Origin: Acinetobacter baumannii
GTDB lineage: Bacteria; Pseudomonadota; Gammaproteobacteria; Pseudomonadales; Moraxellaceae
Assembly (NCBI RefSeq): GCF_016508585.1
Contig: NZ_JADVOP010000011.1
Location: 45,229 to 109,228 of the forward strand
Direction of reading: 5' to 3'
Length of the DNA: 64,000 nucleotides
Position numbers and translations under genes: made by a program. Below, in pieces: positions 1-9,510 of the stretch (its first letter is position 1; each line of letters starts with the position of its first letter). The notes beneath the pieces were generated by a model, which saw only the letters and a list, made by a program, of their open reading frames with translations, did not search any database and had not been told where the DNA came from.

Positions 1-1
1 G

Positions 2-601
2 CCTGAAAATTCAAATGCGCCTCAGGTTCAAGTACTGACCGAAAAAGCAATTTATGACGCAGTTTTAAACATGCTGGCATCCGCAAAAGCCAACGACCAA
101 ATTGACTTGGCCATGTTTTATTTATCTGAGCGCAAGATTGTTCAGGCATTGATTGCTGCAAAAAAACGTGGAGTTAAACTAAGAATTTTGCTCGACCCCA
201 ATAAAGATGCTTTTGGTCGTCAGAAAAACGGTATTCCAAATCGTCAGGTTGCTTCAGAATTACATGATGAAGGCATTGAAGTTCGTTGGTGCAATACACA
301 GGGTGAACAATGCCATAGTAAGATGATGGTAAAGCGCAATGTTCAATCAGCAGAGATGATTTTAGGTTCAGCCAATTTTACCGCACGTAATTTGAAGAAC
401 TATAATTTAGAAACTGATTTGCGCGTTTTAGGTCATCCACAACAGCAAGTGTTTGTTGATGCTGAACAATATTTCAATACAGCTTGGTCGAATTTAAATG
501 GTCGCCAAATGAGTGTGGATTACAGCAAATATGCGGATGATTCGAAATTGAAATATGCAATCTACCGCTTTATGGAGTGGAGTGGTTTATCTACTTTTTA
601 A
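2..601 (+). CDS. Phospholipase D-like protein, C-terminal part
   Basis: The reading frame is open from base 2, so the gene begins upstream of the window and only its C-terminal part is present. A clear HKD-type catalytic motif (HSKMMVKR followed by GSANFTARNL) marks a phospholipase D superfamily member. These enzymes work by a phosphatidyl-histidine intermediate and usually carry two HKD motifs; the first would lie upstream. The segment LRILLDPNKDAFGR before the motif is typical of cardiolipin synthase or PLD-like transphosphatidylases. The substrate cannot be told from this fragment. The Met at base 71 is internal, because the frame continues upstream of it. Confidence 0.8.
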   Translation, partial: PENSNAPQVQVLTEKAIYDAVLNMLASAKANDQIDLAMFYLSERKIVQALIAAKKRGVKLRILLDPNKDAFGRQKNGIPNRQVASELHDEGIEVRWCNTQGEQCHSKMMVKRNVQSAEMILGSANFTARNLKNYNLETDLRVLGHPQQQVFVDAEQYFNTAWSNLNGRQMSVDYSKYADDSKLKYAIYRFMEWSGLSTF

Positions 602-687
602 AAACTTTTAAAAATATGTACCGAAATGAATAGCGTTCGGTACATAATCTGCAGCTGAGTATATTTTAATAACAACGCTGAGCTTGT

Positions 688-2082
688 ATGAGAACTTTAC
701 AAACGTCACTTTTAACATCCTTTTTTATATTCAGCCTTATTGCTTCATCAGTGAGTTCTGCTGAAAATGCTTTATTGACTCAGGCAAAAATATTGCAAAC
801 AGGTAGCCCCACTGTTTTAATCAATACTGACAAAGCAATTCAGTTACTTCAGCAGGCATCCAGTCAAGGAGATGCGGAAGCCTACTTTCTACTTGCAAAG
901 TATTATTCTAATTCAGCAGATTATCGGTTTTTACCTGAAAATAATAATTTATATAAACAATTACGTTTTGAGGCTGCACAACGTGGAAATTTTGACGCCT
1001 ATTTATCATTGGCTTTAGAAGCTGAAGTGGCTGAGGGCTTTGGTATTTCGAGTGATATCAAGCAAAATTTATTAAAAATTCGTCCGAAAATTTTAAAACT
1101 TGCTGAACAAGGTGATACGCAGGCGATTCGTACGTTGGTTTATGCATTGGATAATGATGCAGACGAATATAGCGATGAACAGTGTCAGTGGCTGTACCGG
1201 GCAGTCCAAAAAGGAGACACCTTAAAAGCAGGTGAGTTGATTCAAAACTGTCCAGAAAAAATATTAAAAAGAATGGGTGCCAAGACAAAACAAGACTATG
1301 CAGCAGTGCATAAAGACAGTGATCAAGCTTATTTTAGAATGCTTCAGCAACGTTCTAATCAAGGCGATATAGGCGCAAAAATTAAATTACTTGATGATTA
1401 TGCTTCAGACACATATTTATCGGACAAGGAGATAAAGCAACTTGAGAACGGAATTTTGGCACATTATGAAAAACAGGCTGCCAAAGGTGCGAGTGATGCT
1501 TATTTGATGCTCGCATTAAAAAAAGACACAGATAAAGAGAAGCAATATTTGTATGGTAAGGCTGCTTCACTCAATAATCATGTTGCGTTAACGGAGCTGG
1601 GATCTGATTATTTACTGATGAATGATGAAGATCAAAAAGATGTTCATAAGGGATTGGATTATTTAAAGAAAGCAGCGGCTCAAAATGATCCTGAGGCGCT
1701 AAATTATCTTGGTGTCTGGTATTTCAATGAAGAAAATCAAGATCATGATGAAGTGCTTGCTCAAAAATATTTTAAACAGGCTGCGGAGTTGGGATCTGTC
1801 AATGCAATGGATAATCTCGCACGTATTGCGGATGAGCCTGAGGATTATCGTTGGGCGGTTTTAGCTTATGAAAATGGATCATCTGAGGAAGATACACAAA
1901 GTAAAGCTTTAGAGGCGTACCAAACGGGTAAGGGGACAACGAAAGACCCCGTTAAAGCGAGAAAGCTTAAAACCTATATTCAGATGCGCGCACAATTCAA
2001 TAAAAACCTCGGTGGTTTGATTGAAAGTTTGAATAATGATAGTGAGCAAGCTGAAACTGAAGCGAAGAACCGAAAAAGATAG
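688..2082 (+). CDS. Secreted Sel1-like repeat protein
   Basis: This 464-residue protein has an N-terminal signal peptide ending near SVSSA (residue 25). Several Sel1/TPR-like helical repeats follow, most clearly around residues 45-80 (AIQLLQQASSQGDAEAYFLL) and 320-375 (LDYLKKAAAQNDPEAL, YFKQAAELGSVNAMDNLARI). Sel1 repeats form alpha-solenoid scaffolds for protein-protein contact, so a periplasmic scaffold role is likely. No catalytic motif is visible. It stands alone, 86 bp after the PLD-like gene, with a hairpin terminator overlapping its stop codon. The specific partner is unknown. Confidence 0.75.
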   Translation: MRTLQTSLLTSFFIFSLIASSVSSAENALLTQAKILQTGSPTVLINTDKAIQLLQQASSQGDAEAYFLLAKYYSNSADYRFLPENNNLYKQLRFEAAQRGNFDAYLSLALEAEVAEGFGISSDIKQNLLKIRPKILKLAEQGDTQAIRTLVYALDNDADEYSDEQCQWLYRAVQKGDTLKAGELIQNCPEKILKRMGAKTKQDYAAVHKDSDQAYFRMLQQRSNQGDIGAKIKLLDDYASDTYLSDKEIKQLENGILAHYEKQAAKGASDAYLMLALKKDTDKEKQYLYGKAASLNNHVALTELGSDYLLMNDEDQKDVHKGLDYLKKAAAQNDPEALNYLGVWYFNEENQDHDEVLAQKYFKQAAELGSVNAMDNLARIADEPEDYRWAVLAYENGSSEEDTQSKALEAYQTGKGTTKDPVKARKLKTYIQMRAQFNKNLGGLIESLNNDSEQAETEAKNRKR

Positions 2083-2100
2083 ATTCGGTTCTTTGCGTTT
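2065..2100 (+). terminator. Hairpin terminator overlapping a stop codon
   Basis: The inverted repeat AAGAACCGAA (2065-2074) / TTCGGTTCTT (2084-2093) is followed by a T-rich stretch. The left arm lies in the last codons of the Sel1-like gene. Probably intrinsic. Confidence 0.6.
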
Positions 2101-2108
2101 TATGGAGA

Positions 2109-2555
2109 TTATGGATGGGGTGGAATAATCTGGTCCAAATCCTTATCAGGGACTTGATCTAACTCATGTAAATCAGTTTTTATTTTCCATTTCTCGGGAT
2201 CCTCAACAGGCTTGGGCAAACGTGCTTCAAGCCAATCACAGACCACGTCAGGGGAAAAGTCTGGATGATTGCATTGAATGACCCATGCTAAAAACTGCTT
2301 TGCCTCCCCATTCATATAAGGTGGTGGCGAAACAGGTAGAAACTGGGTAGGAAGTCGTTCATTTTTAGAAATGTAATTTAAAACATGACCCAGTTCTTGT
2401 ACGGTTTGCCATGCGAGTGGATGCTCAATATTGATTTGAAACTTGAACCACCAAGCATGTTTGCCATCTGAACCATAGCTATCAATAAATGCTTCTTGCA
2501 CACTAGGGACTTTGCAAAAAAATTGATGTAAACGGTCAAAGCTCAGTTCAGCCAC
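2109..2555 (-). CDS. Conserved hypothetical protein
   Basis: This 148-residue soluble protein has no signal peptide, membrane segment or catalytic motif that I recognise. It is rich in Trp and Pro, with a polar proline-ending tail (QIIPPHP). It converges on the Sel1-like gene. The start MAELSFDRLHQ follows a non-coding gap shared with the divergent gene at 2723. The codon style matches its neighbours, so I take it as a real gene of unknown function. Confidence 0.6.
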   Translation of the reverse strand: MAELSFDRLHQFFCKVPSVQEAFIDSYGSDGKHAWWFKFQINIEHPLAWQTVQELGHVLNYISKNERLPTQFLPVSPPPYMNGEAKQFLAWVIQCNHPDFSPDVVCDWLEARLPKPVEDPEKWKIKTDLHELDQVPDKDLDQIIPPHP

Positions 2556-2722
2556 AATACAGCACTCATCAGATTAAAACTATATTTTATCAGATTGATA
2601 TCAGAATTTGCCCAAGTTGATGTATAAACAGTTAAACAAGATAAATAATGAATGTTATTTATCCACAATTTCTCTGGAATGATGTATTAAAATGATAGAT
2701 CTGAGGAAGTTTGGAGGTTGAA

Positions 2723-3220
2723 ATGAAACAGATACTCAGTTCAAGTGTCTTGATGTTGATGCTTTCAGGCGTTTCGGCAACGACATGGGCAGATGGTAAA
2801 GATTGGGGAAACTATCGCAGCGTTGAACGCCCTCAAAAGAAATATCCAACCACAACGTATAAATATACAGATCAATACGGTCGACAAATGACGCAGGAAA
2901 TTCCTGTCCGACCACAATATCCACGACCATATCCGTCTTATCCAAGTTACCCCAATCGACCTTATCCACATCCAAATCATCCATACCCAAATTATCCACC
3001 GCAAAATGGGGTGATGATTATTTATAACCATCAGTTCCCGACACGCACTGAGTATTCAGGCAACAGTTATGGCTATGTAAATGGAGAGGGTGGTCAGATT
3101 GAAAGCTCGCACTATACGTTAATTAGTGATTGGCGTCGTTATGGTTTACCTGATCCACAGGTTGGAATGCACTGGATCTTTGAAAGTGGACGTTATTTAC
3201 AAGTACCGAATGATCGTTAA
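2723..3220 (+). CDS. Proline/tyrosine-rich exported protein
   Basis: This protein of about 165 residues begins MKQILSSSVLMLMLSG. The ATG at 2723 is preferred over the TTG at 2711 because GGAGG lies five bases before it and the signal peptide starts there. Cleavage is predicted after TTWA. The middle (about residues 65-100) is a run of Pro-Tyr-rich short repeats (YPxYP-, PYPHPNHPYP-like). The C-terminal third resembles the RcnB/YXWGxxLP class of small periplasmic proteins (DWRRYGLPDPQVGMHWIFE). I infer a periplasmic or envelope location; the function is unknown. Confidence 0.65.
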   Translation: MKQILSSSVLMLMLSGVSATTWADGKDWGNYRSVERPQKKYPTTTYKYTDQYGRQMTQEIPVRPQYPRPYPSYPSYPNRPYPHPNHPYPNYPPQNGVMIIYNHQFPTRTEYSGNSYGYVNGEGGQIESSHYTLISDWRRYGLPDPQVGMHWIFESGRYLQVPNDR

Positions 3221-3378
3221 TTCTACTTTGCGTTGATTATGTTCAGACATAAAGGGTGAAAGCTTTAATCTAAAAACAATTAAACCTTCTGTGCTGTATT
3301 GGCGATGTGAATTAAATTTGACATAGATTGTACAGCACTGAGAGGTTTTATTTCTGATCGAGATAAAGAAATTAGCTG

Positions 3379-3873
3379 TTAGGCTAGCTCATCATCCTCA
3401 GGTCGTGGTGTTTTTCCATGGGCTAGTGGTTTTTCAGCATGTTTGTCCCGAATAACAGAGGGGTAGGTCCAAGACGCATAACGTACAATTAAGATTGCAA
3501 TCGCCAAAATTAAAACTGAACCTGTAATGATCAGCAAATCCATATCCGCTTTATGATCGTGCTGGATATCTGAAATCAATAGCCGAGTCAGTGCTGTAAT
3601 CGCGATATAAATTAAAAAGCGAACAGGCATATGATTGGTTTTAAAGTAAATACCCACCATTGCCCCTAATTCTAAGTAAATAAACAGGAGTAAAATATCA
3701 TCGATACTGGCGTACCGTTTTACGGTCAAAATTTCGAGGATAGTATGTACGGCGGACCATGCAATCATGCAACCAATAATAAACAGTGCAATATAGTGAA
3801 AAGCTTCTACGGCAATATTGCCTAATTTATCGAGGAGGTTCTCTATTTTTTCTATACGCGGATCTTTATTCAT
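3379..3873 (-). CDS. psiE: PsiE-family inner-membrane protein
   Basis: This protein of about 164 residues has four hydrophobic segments (FHYIALFIIGCMIAWSAV; LLLFIYLELGAMVGIYF; PVRFLIYIAITALTRLL; LLIITGSVLILAIAILIV). The ELGAMVGIYFKTNHMPVRFLIYIAITALTR region is the PsiE (phosphate-starvation-inducible E) signature. The ATG at 3873 is chosen over the longer frame from 4008, because GGAGG stands just upstream of it and the upstream extension looks unstructured. PsiE is a widely conserved membrane protein induced under phosphate limitation in E. coli; its molecular role is not known. Confidence 0.85.
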   Translation of the reverse strand: MNKDPRIEKIENLLDKLGNIAVEAFHYIALFIIGCMIAWSAVHTILEILTVKRYASIDDILLLFIYLELGAMVGIYFKTNHMPVRFLIYIAITALTRLLISDIQHDHKADMDLLIITGSVLILAIAILIVRYASWTYPSVIRDKHAEKPLAHGKTPRPEDDELA

Positions 3874-4032
3874 GACATCCTCCATTTCTATGCAGTATTG
3901 TAAATTAAACATCATGCAAATTTCATGCACATGAAATAGGCTATAGCTCAAATACTGTTTTATTTTAAATAAGATCAGATTGAGATTAGAATAATTTTTT
4001 AAATTCAACGTTATCGTAAGTGGACAGAAATA

Positions 4033-4374
4033 ATGAAAATAAGTGTCAGAACTGTATGTATCAGTGCTCTATTATTGACTCAATTCGCCAATGCTGAAGC
4101 AGTTAAAATTCCAACAGTTCCAGAAGCCAAACAAGCGACTGCTGAGTTGCTGGGAACCGAAATCGGCGCAATGATTTCAGAGGTTAAATTGGGAACATGT
4201 ATTCCTGCCGTAAATGCTACCCATTCAGGGCAAATAGCATGCACTGTTTCAGTCAAATTAGGTGCTGCAACCAATGAAACACAATCTGATTTTTATCAAG
4301 ATAAAGATAAATGGGTTGCGATGCCGAGTGAGTCTCAAGACAAATTACCATTTCCAGACCCTAAACTACATTAA
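4033..4374 (+). CDS. Small exported hypothetical protein
   Basis: This 113-residue protein has a classical signal peptide (MKISVRTVCISALLLTQFANA, cleavage before EAVKIP). The mature part of about 90 residues contains two Cys (GTCIPAVNATHSGQIACTV) that could form a periplasmic disulfide. No enzyme motif is seen. It is divergent from psiE and followed by a hairpin terminator shared with the convergent acyl-CoA dehydrogenase gene. The function is unknown. Confidence 0.65.
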   Translation: MKISVRTVCISALLLTQFANAEAVKIPTVPEAKQATAELLGTEIGAMISEVKLGTCIPAVNATHSGQIACTVSVKLGAATNETQSDFYQDKDKWVAMPSESQDKLPFPDPKLH

Positions 4375-4386
4375 CGATCGGACAAT

Positions 4387-4414
4387 AAAAAACGTCCGAA
4401 TGATCGGACGTTTT
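4387..4414. terminator. Bidirectional intrinsic terminator
   Basis: A perfect stem AACGTCCGA / TCGGACGTT (4391-4412), with A-run before and T-run after, lies between two convergent genes and can serve both strands. Confidence 0.85.
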
Positions 4415-4440
4415 CTCACTTATTTCAGTTTATTCTGAGA

Positions 4441-6222
4441 TTAAGCTTGAGTGGTAAAATAATCTTCGCTGAAGTTCATCAATACTTCCGCACCGGCTTT
4501 GATTTTTGCAATGCGTGCGTGTAGATCAGGCAAGATACGCTGGATGAAGTAGTGTGTAAGCGCCAATTTGTCTTGATAGAACTGACCTTGTTTATTTTTT
4601 GCAGCGTTGGCAATCCGTGCAAACATATAGGTAAAGCTCAACAAACCTACAGCGTGTAAATAGTCTACAGCAGCAGCATTCGAGAAGTCAGCATTTTCTT
4701 TTGCACGTTCTAAAATGTGTTGCGTGATCATGTCCACTTCAGTCGCTACATCTAATGTTGCATCTTTGATGAAGTTCAGATCAGTGTCTAAACCATTAGC
4801 GAAATCACGGATTTCAGCAATATATTCAGCAATAAATTCACCATTGCACTTTATGGTTTTACGACCAATCAAATCCTGTGATTGAACGCCGTTTGTACCT
4901 TCATAGATTTGCGCAATACGTAAATCACGTACACACTGTTCCATGCCCCATTCACGAATAAACCCGTGACCACCGAAAACCATCTGTGCATCAATGGCTG
5001 CATCAAAAGCAGTATCGGTTAAATAGGCTTTTGCAATTGGCGTTAACAGTGCTACACGATTATTCGCTTTGGCGATCGCTTCAGCATCGGTTGAAAACTT
5101 AGTAATGTCGAGCTGTTGTCCAACATAGACAGCAAAGGCACGAGAAGCTTCATTGTTGGCACGCGCATTCAATAACATGCGACGTACATCACCATGGACA
5201 AGGATGCTGTCTGCAGGCTTGTTTGGAGATTGGACACCATTTGCGCTACGACCTTGAAGACGATCAGTCGCATATTGTGCAGCATTTTGGTAAGCATATT
5301 CTGAAGCACCAAGACCTTGAATACCCATAGACAGACGTTCGTAATTCATCATCACGAACATTGCAGCTAACCCCTCGTTTTCTTTACCCACCAGATAACC
5401 CTTAGCTGCATCAAAATTCATGACGCATGTTGCAGAGGCTTTGATTCCCATTTTGTGCTCAATTGAACCAGGACCAGCAGTGTTGCGTTCACCCAATGAA
5501 CCATCTGCATTGACAAGAAATTTAGGTACGATAAAGAGTGAAATACCACGTGAACCAGCAGGTGCATTCGGTGTTTTTGCTAAAACGAGGTGAATGATAT
5601 TTTCAGCGAGATCATGGTCACCCCCTGTAATAAAGATTTTCGTACCAGTAATGTTGTACGTACCATCTTCATTTGGTTCTGCTTTGGTTTTGATGATACC
5701 TAAATCCGTACCTGCATGTGGTTCAGTCAGACACATGGTTCCAGACCATTCACCTGAATAAATTTTAGGGAGATAGGTTTCTTTTTGCTCTTGAGATGCA
5801 TAGCTGTTCAATGCCATACCTGCACCGACAGAAAGAAGCGGGTAGAGCATGAAAGAAGGATTGGTTGCAAATAACATTTCATCAGCAAGGACAGTCAGCA
5901 TTTTCGGCATTGCCTGACCGCCCCATTCCTCATCTGCCCCTAAACCGATCCAACCGCCCTCAGCATACTGCTGGAAAGCTTCTTTAAAACCAGCAGGTGT
6001 AGTGACTTTGCCATTTTCATAACGTGCGCCTTCTTCATCACCAGTACGGTTGAGCGGAAGCGTAACATTCTGAGCAAATTTAGCCATTTCTTCTAAAATC
6101 GCTTCAGCCGTTGCTGCATCAACATGAGCAAGCTTTTCATTGGCTTGCCAGAATTGTTCTGCATTGAAAACATCATTTAAAATGAATTTCATATCTGCAA
6201 GTGGCGCATTATAAATTGGCAT
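4441..6222 (-). CDS. Acyl-CoA dehydrogenase (DmdC-like, 593 aa)
   Basis: This is an FAD-dependent acyl-CoA dehydrogenase of the long type, about 590 residues. The N-terminal helix motif YNAPLADMKFIL matches the 3-methylmercaptopropionyl-CoA dehydrogenase-like (DmdC) subfamily. The FAD/acyl-binding segments MCLTEPHAGTDLG and KIFITGGDHD, the MVFGGHGFIREWGMEQ motif and the IYEGTNGVQ loop are intact, and a C-terminal extension domain follows. It should introduce a 2,3-double bond into an acyl-CoA during beta-oxidation. It is a paralogue of the next gene upstream but is separated from it by a terminator, so the two are probably transcribed independently. Confidence 0.9.
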   Translation of the reverse strand: MPIYNAPLADMKFILNDVFNAEQFWQANEKLAHVDAATAEAILEEMAKFAQNVTLPLNRTGDEEGARYENGKVTTPAGFKEAFQQYAEGGWIGLGADEEWGGQAMPKMLTVLADEMLFATNPSFMLYPLLSVGAGMALNSYASQEQKETYLPKIYSGEWSGTMCLTEPHAGTDLGIIKTKAEPNEDGTYNITGTKIFITGGDHDLAENIIHLVLAKTPNAPAGSRGISLFIVPKFLVNADGSLGERNTAGPGSIEHKMGIKASATCVMNFDAAKGYLVGKENEGLAAMFVMMNYERLSMGIQGLGASEYAYQNAAQYATDRLQGRSANGVQSPNKPADSILVHGDVRRMLLNARANNEASRAFAVYVGQQLDITKFSTDAEAIAKANNRVALLTPIAKAYLTDTAFDAAIDAQMVFGGHGFIREWGMEQCVRDLRIAQIYEGTNGVQSQDLIGRKTIKCNGEFIAEYIAEIRDFANGLDTDLNFIKDATLDVATEVDMITQHILERAKENADFSNAAAVDYLHAVGLLSFTYMFARIANAAKNKQGQFYQDKLALTHYFIQRILPDLHARIAKIKAGAEVLMNFSEDYFTTQA

Positions 6223-6328
6223 GTTCGTTCACCTGTTTATTGTTTGAATCTTAGACTCAGACCAGTGTAATCAACAATGATGAATGTTGTTAGATGATCT
6301 AAGTGAAATTACGGTCTATTTATAAAGA

Positions 6329-6361
6329 AAAAGGACTGTCAAAGCTATGACCGTCCTTTCT
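6329..6361 (-). terminator. Intrinsic terminator of the 6414-8216 gene
   Basis: A hairpin AAAGGAC-GTC / GAC-GTCCTTT with one mismatch pair lies just downstream of the second acyl-CoA dehydrogenase on the minus strand and is followed by T residues on that strand. Confidence 0.7.
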
Positions 6362-6413
6362 CTATTTCTGCACTCTTGAGTACAGTTTTTAAATGTCTAA
6401 TTCGACATTCTAC

Positions 6414-8216
6414 TTAGAATGCAAAATCTTCAGCATCTAATGACATCAAAGGATCTAAGCCACCAGCAATCACATCTACATGTGAGCGAACACGTGGGAG
6501 AATCTTTTTGAAGTAGAAACGAGCAGTCTTGATTTTTGCATTGTAGAAACCAGTTTCAGTAGAACCTTCAGCCAATTTCTGTTGAGCAACAAGCGCCATG
6601 CGCGCCCATAAGAATGCAAGTGTTACATAGCCAGAGAAGTATAAGTAATCTACCGCAGCAGCACCCACCTCATCAGGGTTTTGCATTGCTTTCATACCGA
6701 TCTGCATGGTTAAATCACCCCACTCTTTATTCAGAGCAGCCAATGGTTCAACAAATTCTTTGAGCTCAGCATTGTCTTTGTTGGCTTCTGCAAATTTATG
6801 GATAATCTTGGTGAAGTCTTTCAACATTGCACCTTGAGTTCCCAATACTTTACGCCCTAACAAATCAAGCGCTTGGATTTCAGTCGTACCTTCGTATAAG
6901 CAGGAGATACGTGTATCACGTACAATTTGCTCCATACCATGTTCAGAAATAAAGCCGTGACCACCAAATACTTGTACACCATGTTTTGCCGACTCTGAAC
7001 CTGTTTCAGTTAAGAATGCTTTTGCAATTGGCGTCAGTAAAGACAAGATGTTGTCAGCGAATTTACGATCTTCTTCCGTTACACCTTGTTCTACGATATC
7101 TGCATATTGAGACAAGAAGTAAACAAGAGCACGACCGCCTTCAGCAAATGCTTTTTGCGTCATCAACATGTTGCGTACAGCAGGGTGAACAATGATTGGA
7201 TCAGCTTCTTTCTCCGGCGCTTTAGGACCAGACAGTGAACGCATTGCCAAACGATCTTTGGCATATGCAAGTGCGCCCTGGAAAGATGACTCTGATGCAG
7301 TTAAACCTTGAACAGCGGTACCAATACGTGCAGTGTTCATAAAGGTGAACATGCAGTGTAGACCTTTGTTTTCTGGTCCAATCAAGAAACCTTTCGCATT
7401 GTCAAAGTTGATCACACATGTGGCATTACCATGGATACCCATTTTGTGTTCGATTGAACCACAACGAACGCCATTGCGGTCTGCAATAGAACCGTCAGCA
7501 TTTACATTGAATTTTGGAACGATGAATAATGAAATACCTTTAGTACCTTTAGGTGCGCCCGGTAAACGTGCGAGAACAATGTGAACAATGTTCTCAGCCA
7601 TGTCGTGTTCACCTGCTGAAATAAAGATTTTTTCACCAGAGATTGCATAGCTGCCATCTGCCTGAGGTTCAGCTTTAGAACGGATAATACCAAGGTCAGA
7701 ACCTGCATGAGATTCTGTTAGACACATTGTACCTGTCCACTCACCTGAAACCAGTTTAGGCAGATAAGTTGCTTTTTGTTCAGCAGAACCGTGATGTTCA
7801 ATAGTACGTACTGCACCATGAGAAAGACCAGGATACATGCCCCAAGCCCAGTTTGCTGCACCGACCATTTCAGAAATAGCTGTTGCCAATGAACCAGGTA
7901 AGCCTTGACCGCCATGTTCTTCAGGAACTGAAAGAGAAGGGAAACCGAGTTCTACATATTTGTCATACGCTGCTTTAAAGCCGGTAGGCGTAGTCACAAC
8001 ACCATCATCCCACTTACAGCCTTCACGATCACCGATTTGGTTCAAAGGAGAAAGTTCATTTTCACAGAAATCCGCGCCAGCTTCTAAATACTGATTAATC
8101 AATTCACGGCTTACGGTTTCTTGGAACGCAGGGAGTTTAGCGTAATGTTCTTCTGCATTTAATAATTCATGCAGAACGAAGTGCATATCACGTAAGGGTG
8201 CTTTGTATTGTGGCAT
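6414..8216 (-). CDS. Acyl-CoA dehydrogenase (DmdC-like, 600 aa)
   Basis: Paralogue of the preceding enzyme. The start at 8216 (MPQYKAPLRDMHFVL) is preferred over the longer frame from 8399: a GAGGAAA ribosome site precedes it, and family members begin at this motif. The flavoprotein signatures MCLTESHAGSDLG, KIFISAGEHD, VQVFGGHGFISEHGMEQ and LYEGTTEIQ are all present, and the C-terminal extension is full length. It is expected to act in fatty-acid beta-oxidation, with the acyl-CoA ligase at 9511 a plausible supplier of substrate. Confidence 0.9.
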   Translation of the reverse strand: MPQYKAPLRDMHFVLHELLNAEEHYAKLPAFQETVSRELINQYLEAGADFCENELSPLNQIGDREGCKWDDGVVTTPTGFKAAYDKYVELGFPSLSVPEEHGGQGLPGSLATAISEMVGAANWAWGMYPGLSHGAVRTIEHHGSAEQKATYLPKLVSGEWTGTMCLTESHAGSDLGIIRSKAEPQADGSYAISGEKIFISAGEHDMAENIVHIVLARLPGAPKGTKGISLFIVPKFNVNADGSIADRNGVRCGSIEHKMGIHGNATCVINFDNAKGFLIGPENKGLHCMFTFMNTARIGTAVQGLTASESSFQGALAYAKDRLAMRSLSGPKAPEKEADPIIVHPAVRNMLMTQKAFAEGGRALVYFLSQYADIVEQGVTEEDRKFADNILSLLTPIAKAFLTETGSESAKHGVQVFGGHGFISEHGMEQIVRDTRISCLYEGTTEIQALDLLGRKVLGTQGAMLKDFTKIIHKFAEANKDNAELKEFVEPLAALNKEWGDLTMQIGMKAMQNPDEVGAAAVDYLYFSGYVTLAFLWARMALVAQQKLAEGSTETGFYNAKIKTARFYFKKILPRVRSHVDVIAGGLDPLMSLDAEDFAF

Positions 8217-8628
8217 ATCGGTTTCCTCAATACTGGTTAAACCAGATTTATAATCTTCATAAATACGATGTGTGTCTTCTATGACACATATTTGTTCTGC
8301 TACATCGTGCAACATCTTATAGTGACGTACAAGTATTTCATGGTTATTTCTCTGTGACTGTAAAGTCAAAGAAAAATGGCTTGAAACTTGTAAGTGCATT
8401 GAGTGTAAACAGTTTTCATTGAAAAATAAGGATACAAATAGTCAAAATCGTAAAAAGTTGTGTCCAATAAAATGAGGGTAAAAACGATGAGCTATCAGAG
8501 GAAAATTGGCTAAAAAATAATGGAACCATTCAAGTCATGATAAACTTTATAAAAATAGCTGTTTTATGCTGATTTTATAGTGAATCAGCCATTCCATTTA
8601 CGCATGTAAGTTTCAGTGTTGCTGTCTA
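8217..8628. other. Intergenic region upstream of acyl-CoA dehydrogenase
   Basis: About 410 bp with no credible gene. It holds the leader and promoter zone of the minus-strand dehydrogenase. A weak upstream in-frame extension (to 8399) exists but looks non-coding. No repeat or RNA gene recognised. Confidence 0.5.
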
Positions 8629-9156
8629 TTATTCAGATTTTTCAGTCCAGAGCTGTTCTACAATTTGTTCAGTTGAATATTCAAAGTATTTGCCGTTTTG
8701 ATCTTTATTGCGCTGAAATAAGCGATGATGAAAATATTTAAAATTAAGTTCTAAAAAATGATAGAAATAACCGTCTGGAAAGACGGTACGAATATAAAAA
8801 GAATAAATAAAAGCATTTTCTTGTTGGGCAGTAAAATCCGACTTTTTAATTCGTTGAACAATCTCAGTCAGTTCTTGCCTTGAAATATCCTTGAGCATTT
8901 TAGGCTCGGGTAGGCAAATATCAAAGCTTAAGTTTTCGATGCCTTCGGCTTCCCACCACTCCCAAAGATCATATCGACTGATATCTTTACGAGTGATTTG
9001 TGTAAGTTTTTCACTGAGTTTTTGATATTCTACGGAGTCTTCATCACCGAATTCATCACATATGCGGGTGTAATTCGCAATCAATTCGAGCACAGTCGGA
9101 TAAAGTTGTTGTGCCGTTTCGAAATCGGGTTCTATTTCTGTACGAAGTTTATTCAT
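8629..9156 (-). CDS. Conserved hypothetical protein
   Basis: This 175-residue soluble, acidic protein begins MNKLRTEIEPDFETAQQLYP. It contains several Trp/Tyr/Phe-rich patches (YDLWEWWEAEGIENLSFD; FYIRTVFPDGYFYHFLELNFKYFHH split over about residues 125-155). There is no signal peptide, membrane helix or known catalytic motif. It stands alone between two fatty-acid genes on the same strand, with long spacers on both sides. I do not recognise the family. Confidence 0.6.
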   Translation of the reverse strand: MNKLRTEIEPDFETAQQLYPTVLELIANYTRICDEFGDEDSVEYQKLSEKLTQITRKDISRYDLWEWWEAEGIENLSFDICLPEPKMLKDISRQELTEIVQRIKKSDFTAQQENAFIYSFYIRTVFPDGYFYHFLELNFKYFHHRLFQRNKDQNGKYFEYSTEQIVEQLWTEKSE

Positions 9157-9510
9157 GGTTAAGTATCAGAGCTCTTGCGAAAATAAGCTTTGGGACGATT
9201 TTTAAAAGTATGCAAGTTGGAAGTATTGAATGCTGATTTTTTTGACTATAGCTAATTTCTAAAAGTTCTATCACAAAAATACCCTGTAAAATACCATTTT
9301 ATGCGGCTTTAGAGTGGCTAATAAATTAAGTAATCATTGATAACGCAAGCAGCCTATTTTATCGTATAAAACATAGACTAAAAAATCATGAACCTATCGA
9401 AGTCGCTTTGGATGCCATCAGGGGGGATCGAGTCCTCTCCTTTGGATCATCTGCTTTACTTAGACGAGCCAAAGGTGATTTCTATCAAGGAGAAGATTAC
9501 GAAACTTAAA
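9157..9510 (+). other. Non-coding gap with a possible gene remnant
   Basis: A 354-bp spacer. Between about 9375 and 9508 a plus-strand frame reads HEPIEVALDAIRGDR and then SSALLRRAKGDFYQ, ending at TAA (9506-9508). The composition is protein-like and distantly recalls the start of IS3-type OrfA proteins (EVALxAIRGxR), but there is no start codon with ribosome site and no match further on. It may be a fragment of a decayed gene. Confidence 0.3.

Noticed and set aside
2736..3031. Two minus-strand frames opposite the Pro/Tyr-rich gene.
   Set aside because: They are shadows of the repeated codons; the plus-strand gene has a signal peptide and ribosome site.
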